5,546 nucleotides of DNA, taken from NCBI GenBank assembly GCA_014240055.1, contig JAAZXP010000006.1, forward strand, positions 31,407 through 36,952. The letters are read 5' to 3'. This DNA comes from Methanobacteriota archaeon (GTDB lineage Archaea > Thermoplasmatota > Poseidoniia > MGIII > CG-Epi1). The translations under genes and the position numbers were made by a program. Under the pieces are notes generated by a model that was not told where the DNA came from, did no database searches, and saw nothing but the letters and a program-made list of their open reading frames with translations. Each line of letters starts with the position of its first letter. Positions within the stretch are counted from its first letter, which is position 1. Shown one piece after another: positions 1-5,546 of this stretch.

Positions 1-948
1 CAATGCTTTACCTACTCTATGTGCTATATTTTCGGTCATTTTCCGATTAATTTCTCCAGCTAGTTCAATAAATTTCGCTTCAGTATTGAATTCTTTAGCT
101 TTCCAAGATAGATAAAAAGGATCAATTGGTATGCAATGACCTCCCATACCAGGTCCCGGATAAAATGGCATGAATCCGAATGGTTTTGTTTTAGCAGCAT
201 CAATGACTTCCCAAATATTTACTCCCATTCTATCAAAAACTAGTTTTAATTCATTTACCATTGCAATATTGACTGCTCTGAATATATTTTCCATGAGTTT
301 TGTAGATTCTGCAGTTTCCATAGAGCTAACTTTTACGGTTTCAGACACAATTGTTTCATAAAGTTTACTGGTTATTTGTAAACAATTATTGGTATATCCT
401 CCTATTACTTTAGGTATTTTTGAAACACTAAATTGTTTATTTCCAGGGTCTTCTCTCTCTGGAGAGTATGCTAAAAAGAAATCTTCTCCAGCCTTCAAAT
501 TAGATTTTTCTAATAATGGCATAACGATCTCTCTAGTAGTTCCAGGATATGTAGTAGATTCCAGAACAATTAACTGTCCTTTAGAGATATTCTTTGAGAT
601 TTCACTAGTTGCATTTTTGACATAACTCATATCAGGTTGCTCGTGCCGATCTAGTGGGGTTGGAACACAGAGAATCAGGCAGTCAGCTTCTTGTACTTTA
701 GTAAAGTCAGTTGTAGCTGTTGCCTTATTAAATTTAGACATTAAATTAGAAGAGATATGTTTCATCACCTGTTTTCCAGCGTTAATATCATCAACTCGTT
801 TCTTATCTTTATCGAATCCAATTACGGTAAATCCCGCTTTTTTAAATTCTAATCCTAAGGGGATTCCGACATATCCCATTCCAATTATACCAATTTTGGC
901 ATTTCTTGTCTGGATTTTGTTGGATAATTCCTCTATGAGTGTTTTCAT
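1..948 (-). CDS. UDP-N-acetylhexosamine 6-dehydrogenase (WbpA/WecC-type nucleotide sugar dehydrogenase), C-terminus cut by window edge
   Basis: I translated this frame by hand: 316 codons from ATG at 948 to base 1 without a stop. It is a cytoplasmic NAD-dependent enzyme that oxidises C6 of a UDP-sugar to the uronic acid in two steps, feeding surface polysaccharide or glycan synthesis. Seen: an N-terminal Rossmann fold with GMGYVG at residues 23-28 and the acidic D46 ending strand 2, which favours NAD; ESTTYPGTT at 130-138; AYSPERE at 160-166; the central-domain helix with K217 and N221; and the active-site loop GPGMGGHC with catalytic C272, followed by IPIDPFYLSWKA. That last stretch plus FIELAGEIN (293-301) resembles UDP-GlcNAc 6-dehydrogenases (WbpA/TviB) more than UDP-glucose dehydrogenases, from memory of the families. 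About 110-120 residues of the C-terminal UDP-binding domain lie beyond the window. It follows the branched-chain aminotransferase gene by 35 bases but may have its own promoter. The general class is near certain; the exact sugar is inferred. Confidence 0.9.
   Translation of the reverse strand, partial: MKTLIEELSNKIQTRNAKIGIIGMGYVGIPLGLEFKKAGFTVIGFDKDKKRVDDINAGKQVMKHISSNLMSKFNKATATTDFTKVQEADCLILCVPTPLDRHEQPDMSYVKNATSEISKNISKGQLIVLESTTYPGTTREIVMPLLEKSNLKAGEDFFLAYSPEREDPGNKQFSVSKIPKVIGGYTNNCLQITSKLYETIVSETVKVSSMETAESTKLMENIFRAVNIAMVNELKLVFDRMGVNIWEVIDAAKTKPFGFMPFYPGPGMGGHCIPIDPFYLSWKAKEFNTEAKFIELAGEINRKMTENIAHRVGKAL
799..813 (+). repeat. 15-base direct repeat, copy 1 (in the sugar dehydrogenase gene)
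   Basis: TTTCTTATCTTTATC occurs here and again at 5411-5425 in the same orientation. On the minus strand it encodes DKDKK at the end of Rossmann strand 2 of the sugar dehydrogenase (residues 46-50). Identity ends at the base on each side (798 and 814). Confidence 0.6.
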
Positions 949-972
949 GCTATCTGAAGTATTGCCTAGGGG

Positions 973-978
973 TATAAA
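973..978 (-). promoter_or_regulatory. Candidate archaeal TATA box for the sugar dehydrogenase gene
   Basis: On the minus strand this reads TTTATA. Its centre is about 27 bases upstream of the ATG at 948, the distance at which archaeal TBP/TFB places the transcription start, so the mRNA would begin at or next to the start codon (leaderless). I see no Shine-Dalgarno sequence in the 35-base gap, which fits. No clear BRE is visible, and AT-rich DNA yields such hexamers by chance. Confidence 0.4.
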
Positions 979-983
979 TCACG

Positions 984-2003
984 TTATAGTTCTAGTATCC
1001 AGCCAAATGAGTCTCTATCATTGCCATATTGTATACCTGTTAAAATATCGTATAGTTCTCTTGTAATTGGCCCTACATCTCCATTTGAAAATATGTGTTC
1101 TTTATGGTTGTATTTTATTGATCCTATTGGTGAGATTATTGCAGCTGTGCCTGCACAAAATACTTCTTCAGCAGTCATGGCCTCATCAATACTTATTCGT
1201 CTTTCCTCTACATCTAATCCTAATTTTTCTTTAGCTATATGCATCACAGAATCTCTAGTTATTCCAGGGAGTATTGAGCCTGTTAATTCAGGTGTTATAA
1301 TTTTCCCGTCTATAACTGCAAAGAAATTTGCAGCGCCTACTTCTTCTACGTATTTCTCTTCAGCAGCATCCAGATATATTATTTCAGCAAAGCCTTCTTT
1401 TTTGGCATTACCGCTTGGTAACATTCCTGGAACATAGTTTCCAATCGCTTTTACACCACCAGTGCCTTTGAGAGGTGCTCGATGATATTGAGTTGATACA
1501 ATTAGTTTTATGGGTGTTAATCCTCCTTTAAAATAAGGTCCAACTGGTGAGCAATAGACCATAAAAGTGTATTCTGTAGAAGGTGCGACTCCAAGCCCCT
1601 CAGCAGATCCAAAAACAATAGGCCTAATATACAATGCACCTTTTTCAGTAGGCGGTATATAATCTGAATTATCTTTGACAACTGTTTTTACAGCTTCCAA
1701 AAAAACATTTTTAGGAACTTCAGGCATAGATAATCGAGTACATCCCATAGCTGCCCTTTCTGCATTTTTTTCGGGTCTAAATAACAAAATGCGTCCACCC
1801 TCAGTCTTGTAAGCTTTCATTCCTTCAAATAATCCTTGACCATAATTAAGAACAGTTGAAGCAGGGGATATTGAAATATTTCCATAGGGAACTAACTCTC
1901 CAGAATTCCAGTTGTCTCCTTGCTTACATTTTGTAACGTACATTGACCGAGTCTTCGTAAATGTAAAAGTTAAATTATCGAAATCTATATTGTTTGTGCT
2001 CAA
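984..2003 (-). CDS. ilvE: Branched-chain amino acid aminotransferase (fold-type IV PLP enzyme)
   Basis: Transfers the amino group between glutamate/2-oxoglutarate and leucine, isoleucine or valine and their 2-oxo acids; cytoplasmic and PLP-dependent. At 339 residues it is full length for the longer type of BCAT. Seen: YGQGLFEGMKAY (54-65) of the substrate pocket, RPEKNAERA (76-84), LYIRP (124-128), the PLP-lysine motif GTGGVKAIGNY (180-190) with K185 as Schiff-base lysine, YVEEVGAANFF (218-228) with the conserved glutamate near 221, LPGITRDSV (245-253), and the phosphate-binding GTAAIISPIGSI (285-296). The start is TTG at 2003: an in-frame TAA lies two codons upstream (2007-2009), residues 5-30 still look like BCAT N-termini, and a GGAG lies at the right distance. 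It overlaps the stop of the upstream aminotransferase by 4 bases, so the two are probably co-translated. The only serious alternative is a D-amino acid or 4-amino-4-deoxychorismate enzyme of the same fold, which the motifs do not favour. Confidence 0.95.
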   Translation of the reverse strand: MSTNNIDFDNLTFTFTKTRSMYVTKCKQGDNWNSGELVPYGNISISPASTVLNYGQGLFEGMKAYKTEGGRILLFRPEKNAERAAMGCTRLSMPEVPKNVFLEAVKTVVKDNSDYIPPTEKGALYIRPIVFGSAEGLGVAPSTEYTFMVYCSPVGPYFKGGLTPIKLIVSTQYHRAPLKGTGGVKAIGNYVPGMLPSGNAKKEGFAEIIYLDAAEEKYVEEVGAANFFAVIDGKIITPELTGSILPGITRDSVMHIAKEKLGLDVEERRISIDEAMTAEEVFCAGTAAIISPIGSIKYNHKEHIFSNGDVGPITRELYDILTGIQYGNDRDSFGWILEL

Positions 2004-3310
2004 GTGTTATTCTCCATAAATTTTTTCAATTTTTCTTCCAAAAGTGGCATATCTTTCAAATCCACAAAAGAGATACAAATTCGTAACCCTTCGTGTCTAT
2101 TTGAACCGGTTGATTTTAGAGTAATTGTTGATATGCCATATCTCATTAATTCTAACATTAAGTTATTTCCGTCATAGTTAGGATAGGACATTGTAAGATA
2201 GAATCCATCTCCGACGATTTCATCCATATCTTTTTCGTATACCTGTTTAAATCCATATTTTAGAAACAGTTTCCTAACCAGTTTTGCTCTTTCTCCATAT
2301 TCACTAGTTATCTTAATAAAATTAAATTTCCCTTCAGCAGATGCCTTCAACATTTTAGCTAAAGCAAATTGTGCAGTATGGCTTGTCCCCGATGTAGTGA
2401 CGTATAGTCCTCCTAATGCAAAAGCATGTCCAAACCTTTTACGGCCACAGAAATCTTCAAGCCCTTCAAATTCCATTTTATTTAGCTTTGGAGAAATAAT
2501 GGCCAGTCCACATCTTGGTCCTGGAAATGAAAAGGCTTTAGAAGCTGAAATTAAAGTTACCCAGTTAATTCCAAATTTACCAATTGTAGGTATGTAAGGT
2601 TTTTGATAAGGTTGTGAATAATCTTTTCTAAAGTCCATTCCCAGATATGCTAAATCTTCAATTGCTAAGATGTCATTTTCATCACAAATCTTAGCAATCC
2701 CCTTTAGCTCATTTTCAGTTAAGCATGACCAACTAGGGTTGTTTGGAGATGACCATAGAATTCCTCCTATATTTCCATTTTTGACTTTTTCATTAATAGC
2801 CTCAATAAGTCTTTCACCTCTATTGTCATAAAGTTCAATACCAGTACTATTCAATCCTAAGAATTTAGCTTGGTACCTTGTCACTGGAAAGGTAGGATCT
2901 AAGTACAAAATTGTATCCTTTCCAGGGTGCATCTTTCCGGCTAAGGCTTGAGAGATATATCCTCCCTGTAAGGACCCGCAAGTTGGTATTACATTTTCAG
3001 GTTCTACATTTACATCTAAGAAGGCTTTGACAAATTCGCTTCCTGCTGATTTCAACTCAGGTATTCCGTCAAATGGAGGGTAGAAACCTTGCATACCTCT
3101 GTCGATTGCTTCTTTCTCTGCTTCTTTAGCAATTTCAGAAGGTGGGATATTTGGAATTCCCATTTCCATTCTAATAAAATCAATATCTCCTTTTTTACTT
3201 ATGATTGTAGCCAAGCGATTTGTTTCACGTATAGATAGATTATTTTGATCAAATCCAGTTTCATCAAAGATTTCACTTATAATTTTTTTTGATACTGGTA
3301 TATTTTTCAT
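2000..3310 (-). CDS. Class I/II (fold-type I) PLP-dependent aminotransferase, substrate unassigned
   Basis: A cytoplasmic aspartate-aminotransferase-fold enzyme of 436 residues, slightly longer than the ~390-400 usual for the class, mainly through an N-terminal extension of about 40 residues. Seen: MGIPNIPPSEI near 50-60 (family equivalent of the ligand-gating loop), CGSLQG (111-116) for the PLP phosphate, the PNNPSW variant of the NPTG motif with N191, IEDLAY with D219 for the pyridine nitrogen and Y222, SASKAFSFPGPRCG (255-268) with Schiff-base K258 and R266, and HEGLR with R410 as the likely substrate carboxylate-binding arginine. All catalytic residues are present, so it should be active. 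The wording of the N-terminal half recalls aminotransferases common in Bacteroidetes, an impression from memory only. It is the first gene of a minus-strand operon with the branched-chain aminotransferase, which suggests amino acid metabolism, but no substrate can be read from the sequence. The start at 3310 is supported by an SD sequence. Confidence 0.92.
   Translation of the reverse strand: MKNIPVSKKIISEIFDETGFDQNNLSIRETNRLATIISKKGDIDFIRMEMGIPNIPPSEIAKEAEKEAIDRGMQGFYPPFDGIPELKSAGSEFVKAFLDVNVEPENVIPTCGSLQGGYISQALAGKMHPGKDTILYLDPTFPVTRYQAKFLGLNSTGIELYDNRGERLIEAINEKVKNGNIGGILWSSPNNPSWSCLTENELKGIAKICDENDILAIEDLAYLGMDFRKDYSQPYQKPYIPTIGKFGINWVTLISASKAFSFPGPRCGLAIISPKLNKMEFEGLEDFCGRKRFGHAFALGGLYVTTSGTSHTAQFALAKMLKASAEGKFNFIKITSEYGERAKLVRKLFLKYGFKQVYEKDMDEIVGDGFYLTMSYPNYDGNNLMLELMRYGISTITLKSTGSNRHEGLRICISFVDLKDMPLLEEKLKKFMENNT
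2012..2015 (-). promoter_or_regulatory. Shine-Dalgarno GGAG deciding a TTG start
   Basis: On the minus strand GGAG lies 8 bases before the TTG at 2003, inside the end of the upstream aminotransferase gene. With the in-frame stop just upstream and no ATG until codon 21, inside conserved sequence, it supports TTG as the true initiation codon of the branched-chain aminotransferase. Confidence 0.6.
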
Positions 3311-3318
3311 TAAATTTA

Positions 3319-3323
3319 ACCTC
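3319..3323 (-). promoter_or_regulatory. Shine-Dalgarno GAGGT of the class I/II aminotransferase
   Basis: On the minus strand GAGGT sits 8 bases before the ATG at 3310. With a start of transcription predicted near 3345 from the TATA box, this gene would have a leader of about 35 bases and be initiated by SD pairing, unlike the nearly leaderless divergent gene. Confidence 0.55.
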
Positions 3324-3367
3324 TTTAACAGAGTTCATTAGACCCCTTGCTAAAAGGCTTACATAAA

Positions 3368-3375
3368 TTATATAA
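3368..3375. promoter_or_regulatory. Palindromic TATA box between divergent genes
   Basis: TTATATAA is its own reverse complement and is the strongest TATA-like element in the 95-base gap between the aminotransferase (minus) and the HTH-ThiN regulator (plus). Taking 26 bases from its centre gives starts near 3397-3398 rightward, 8-11 bases before the regulator's ATG codons, and near 3345 leftward, 35 bases before the aminotransferase ATG. Both are plausible archaeal spacings. Direction would depend on flanking BRE elements, which I cannot resolve by eye. Confidence 0.5.
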
Positions 3376-3405
3376 ATGACTTATTGCATTTTATAATTGA
3401 CTAAT

Positions 3406-4212
3406 ATGATGCCTGTAGAATTAACTAGTAATTTGTTTAAAGAATTGAGAGGCCGTTCTTGTAGAATACTTGCTGAAGAGGGGTGGACTCAAGCACGTCT
3501 TGGTAATGCCTTAGGAGTTAGCCAAGTGATGGCTGGTAATTATTTGCACACTTTACCAACACGTTACAAAGAACCAATAGAAAGCAATTTACAAGAAGCT
3601 GCTAAATCCTTAGCAGTGATTCTCAAGGAAGGCGACGCTTCCTCTTGGAAATTAACAATAGAAGTTGATAATCACGAATTGAACATAAATTTTCCTATTC
3701 AGGGTAATCGAGAGAGAACTCTAGTAAATATCACAGACATGCGTAAGAGACTGGCTAGAGTAATTCCTATACTTTCACCACAAGTAAGAGTAAACATTGC
3801 AATAGCAACTAATGAAGCTACTGAAATTTCAGATATAGCTGCATTTCCAGGTCGATTAATACCCATTGGAGGTCAGGCTCGGCCGGTTTCTTCAGCGAAA
3901 TTTGGAGGTTCTTCACATTTGTCAAATATACTATTAGAATTGCGAAGATTTAATTCGAATACTTCAGTAATAATTAATCTTAGATGGGATTCTATAGTTT
4001 CAGATATATTAAATAAATTAGAGGTTTCATCTGCCAAATTAGAAAGAAATGGAGAAAACTTGTCAATTACTAAAGCCTCTAGCGAGGTTGAAGCTTTGAT
4101 AGATGAAGGTGGTTATGGTTTTGAACCATCATTATATATTATTGGTAAAAATCATGAAAGGGTTTGTAAAATAGTTGAAAATTTAGGCGAATATATGGAG
4201 GCCATGGCATGA
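3406..4212 (+). CDS. thiR: HTH-ThiN transcriptional regulator, ThiR-like
   Basis: Likely a DNA-binding repressor of thiamine genes whose ThiN domain senses a thiamine phosphate; this is the role established for archaeal ThiR and is inferred here from architecture. Numbering from the TTG at 3397: a helix-turn-helix at about 20-52 (ILAEEGWTQARLGNALGVSQ is recognisably XRE-like), a linker, then a ThiN domain at about 115-268 with RVNIAIAT (131-138), AAFPGRL (148-154), FGGSSHLSNILLELRRF (169-185), VIINLRW (191-197) and DEGGYGFEPSLYIIGKN (236-252). No ThiD kinase domain is present, which argues against the bifunctional ThiDN enzyme; residual synthase activity cannot be excluded. Start choices are TTG 3397, ATG 3406 and ATG 3409. 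I prefer 3406 because it is an ATG 8-9 bases after the predicted transcription start; there is no SD, so the message is nearly leaderless. It overlaps the downstream symporter by ATGA, so the pair is an operon and autoregulation is likely. Confidence 0.8.
   Translation: MMPVELTSNLFKELRGRSCRILAEEGWTQARLGNALGVSQVMAGNYLHTLPTRYKEPIESNLQEAAKSLAVILKEGDASSWKLTIEVDNHELNINFPIQGNRERTLVNITDMRKRLARVIPILSPQVRVNIAIATNEATEISDIAAFPGRLIPIGGQARPVSSAKFGGSSHLSNILLELRRFNSNTSVIINLRWDSIVSDILNKLEVSSAKLERNGENLSITKASSEVEALIDEGGYGFEPSLYIIGKNHERVCKIVENLGEYMEAMA
4197..4201 (+). promoter_or_regulatory. Shine-Dalgarno GGAGG of the symporter
   Basis: GGAGG lies 7 bases before the ATG at 4209, inside the last codons of the ThiR-like gene. 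It fixes the symporter start at the ATGA overlap and indicates coupled translation of regulator and transporter. Confidence 0.7.
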
Positions 4213-5444
4213 TCACATCTAGTATTGCTTATATTTTGCTTTTTGGTTCATTAGCTTTTTTTGCCTGGTTGGGTTATAGAGAATCCTCAGAAAAGGAGTT
4301 GGATACTGACTTTTTCTTATCTGCCAGAGGGAGTCAAAATTGGATAATGATTGGACTTAGTTTATTTGCTTCTGGAATGGGGATATGGATTCTTTTTGGC
4401 CCTTCTGAAGTTGGTTATTACGGAGGTTTCTATGATGTGTTTGGTTATGCTTTATCTTCCGCTACTCCATTTATTTTATTGGCTTATTTAGGTCCTATAA
4501 TTCGTAAATTGACTCCAGATGGAGTAACTCTTGCAGATTTTGTTCGTCAAAAAATGGGCCGTCCAATGCAATTGTATGTTGGTATAATCTCTTTAATTTA
4601 CATGTTTACTTTTATGTTTGCAGAGTATATTGCGATCGGGCGTGCAGTTGAATTTTTATCAGGAATTGATTTTTTAATTCCTATAATTTGTGTTGCCTGT
4701 GTCACAACATTTTACACAGTAATTGGAGGTCTGCCAGTTTCAATTAAGACTGATCGAATACAATCATTATTCATAATTTGGCTAGTAATTTGTGTTGTTT
4801 TATTAATTTTTAATGAAGGCTTAAGTGGAACAATTACTGATGCTCAAGCCTATACTCCAGAAGATATTGAATGGGACTGGTATCATGGAAGTATTAGTGA
4901 TTATTCAACATTTAAAGCAGGATTGGCTCTTGTATTGGCAATAACTGCAGCTGAAATGTTTTCGCAAGGTAATTGGCAACGTACGTGGGCCTCAAAAGAT
5001 GACAATTCATTACAGAAGGGAGCTATAATGGCTTCAATTCTCTGTTTTATAACCGTTTTATTATTTGGTTTTTTAGGGACTGTTACAGCTGGCAGAGGGG
5101 CTATCAACGATCCTTCTATAGCTTTTTTTGAACTAATTAGTAATTATCCTGAACCTGTACTGGCTATGTTATTAGTTCTAGGTGTTGCTTTAGTTTGCTC
5201 CAGTATAGATACACTTCAGAATGCCATTGTTGCAGTTATCTCTAGAGATTTAACTGATTCTAAATTTAATATTCAACAGGCCCGTTATGCAGTGATTGCT
5301 ACAGCTCCGATTGCAATTTTGTTGGCATGGTATTATTCAGAAGATGCTTTAAGTGTATTCAGAGTTTTTTTGGTTGCCGATCTATTTGCTGCAGCCACAG
5401 TCCTTCCTATTTTCTTATCTTTATCAAATAGAGTTACTTGGTAA
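4209..5444 (+). CDS. Sodium:solute symporter (SSS family), probably ThiV-like, C-terminally truncated
   Basis: An inner-membrane Na+-coupled importer of the LeuT-fold SSS family. About 11 hydrophobic segments can be picked out, at roughly 5-22, 45-64, 76-97, 120-140, 153-174, 186-203, 235-252, 272-293, 315-346, 358-376 and 384-405. Family landmarks: FLSARG (36-41), the signature YTVIGGLPVSIKTDRIQ (169-185), GNWQRTWASKD (254-264), and SSIDTLQNAI (331-340), where the serines correspond to the Na2 sodium-site region. Substrate is inferred from context: it shares an operon (ATGA overlap, GGAGG site) with a ThiR-like regulator, and an SSS protein called ThiV is the proposed importer of thiamine or its pyrimidine precursor HMP in archaea and SAR11. 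Proline, pantothenate or sugar substrates are not excluded. At 411 residues it is short of the ~450-550 usual for the family and lacks the final helices. The end, NRVTW, stops where homologues usually continue with a VTG-type loop, and the bases there also encode an oxidoreductase on the other strand. Confidence 0.85.
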   Translation: MITSSIAYILLFGSLAFFAWLGYRESSEKELDTDFFLSARGSQNWIMIGLSLFASGMGIWILFGPSEVGYYGGFYDVFGYALSSATPFILLAYLGPIIRKLTPDGVTLADFVRQKMGRPMQLYVGIISLIYMFTFMFAEYIAIGRAVEFLSGIDFLIPIICVACVTTFYTVIGGLPVSIKTDRIQSLFIIWLVICVVLLIFNEGLSGTITDAQAYTPEDIEWDWYHGSISDYSTFKAGLALVLAITAAEMFSQGNWQRTWASKDDNSLQKGAIMASILCFITVLLFGFLGTVTAGRGAINDPSIAFFELISNYPEPVLAMLLVLGVALVCSSIDTLQNAIVAVISRDLTDSKFNIQQARYAVIATAPIAILLAWYYSEDALSVFRVFLVADLFAAATVLPIFLSLSNRVTW

Positions 5445-5524
5445 CCTTTTTTTTGTAAAAATAATGCATTACAAACACCTTGAATACCAGCTCCAATAAC
5501 TCCAATTTTTAAATTTTTTTCCAT
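5333..5524 (-). pseudogene. N-terminal fragment of an FAD-dependent oxidoreductase (DAO-like) running into antisense symporter sequence
   Basis: From ATG at 5524 the minus strand encodes KIGVIGAGIQG (residues 6-16), the GxGxxG dinucleotide-binding motif, then NALFLQKKGYQVTLFDKDK (19-37), helix 1 and strand 2 of a Rossmann fold ending in the acidic residue that holds FAD ribose. This is the start of a DAO-superfamily flavoenzyme (D-amino acid dehydrogenase or glycine oxidase kind; the substrate is unknown). After about residue 37-38 the translation is just the complement of the symporter's coding sequence and stops at 5333, so only about 36 of an expected ~350-420 residues are present. There is no SD in the 22 bases before the ATG. 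Whether the gene is truly broken or joined by an assembly error cannot be told from the window. Confidence 0.65.
5411..5425 (+). repeat. 15-base direct repeat, copy 2 (at the symporter/oxidoreductase join)
   Basis: Exact copy of 799-813. On the plus strand it encodes FLSLS of the symporter; on the minus strand it encodes DKDKK of the oxidoreductase Rossmann motif. It lies exactly where the two genes meet, so it may mark the joining point. Chance identity in a low-complexity AT-rich codon run is also possible. Confidence 0.55.
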
Positions 5525-5546
5525 TTCTAATTTTATTATGACTAAA

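Noticed and set aside
170..625. Plus-strand open frames 170-361 and 389-625
   Set aside because: They lie antisense to the well-conserved sugar dehydrogenase, whose motifs are unmistakable on the minus strand; no SD and no recognisable protein.
1..948. UDP-glucose 6-dehydrogenase (Ugd) as the name for the sugar dehydrogenase
   Set aside because: The GGHCIPIDPFYLSWKA and FIELAGEIN stretches match the UDP-N-acetylhexosamine branch better; Ugd proteins typically have a GGxCxPKD form of the loop.
1021..1437. 138-codon plus-strand open frame
   Set aside because: Antisense to the branched-chain aminotransferase across its K185-to-C-terminus region; a shadow of that gene's codon pattern.
2397..2597. 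66-codon plus-strand open frame
   Set aside because: Antisense to the K258 active-site region of the class I/II aminotransferase; no independent support.
3311..3405. Possible TPP riboswitch upstream of the thiamine-related genes
   Set aside because: The gap is only ~95 bases, the rightward leader appears to be under ~12 bases, and I find no THI-box-like CUGAGA element. Protein-based control by the ThiR-like regulator fits better.
4901..5107. 68-codon minus-strand open frame
   Set aside because: Antisense to conserved symporter helices; no motif and no SD.
5447..5454. Run of eight T residues just after the symporter stop, resembling a U-tract terminator
   Set aside because: On the other strand these bases encode QKKG of the oxidoreductase Rossmann helix, and no stem-loop precedes the run. 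Since the symporter is probably truncated here, its native terminator would not be at this place.

Overview
The window is an AT-rich stretch (roughly a third G+C by eye) that reads best as archaeal. It is probably from a planktonic marine euryarchaeon of the Poseidoniales (MGII/MGIII) kind, but that lineage is a low-confidence guess. Three things support archaea: TATA boxes at the spacing expected for archaeal transcription starts, at least one apparently leaderless gene, and a regulator that joins a helix-turn-helix to a ThiN (thiamine-phosphate synthase-like) domain, an architecture known from archaeal ThiR.

Left half, minus strand (read from about 3310 down to 1): a fold-type I PLP aminotransferase (2000-3310) runs into a branched-chain amino acid aminotransferase (984-2003) through a 4-base TTGA stop/start overlap. 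After 35 bases comes a UDP-N-acetylhexosamine 6-dehydrogenase (1-948), cut by the window edge. The two aminotransferases look co-translated and probably serve amino acid metabolism. The sugar dehydrogenase seems to have its own TATA box and belongs to surface-glycan synthesis, so it may be only a neighbour.

Right half, plus strand: a divergent pair starts at 3406 with an HTH-ThiN regulator (ThiR-like). It overlaps by ATGA a sodium:solute symporter (4209-5444), for which a ThiV-like role in importing thiamine or its pyrimidine precursor is the best guess. The two would form a small thiamine-sensing and uptake operon. The intergenic region (3311-3405) holds one perfectly palindromic TATA box that could fire both ways.

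The right end is abnormal. The symporter stops after about 411 residues, short of the family's usual length, and its last codons overlap head-on with the first ~36 codons of an FAD-dependent oxidoreductase on the minus strand. Both genes cannot be intact here. The join near 5410-5445 is either an assembly/amplification chimera or a real rearrangement that broke both genes. No gene-free stretch over 300 bases exists, and I saw no rRNA, tRNA, CRISPR array, insertion sequence or riboswitch.
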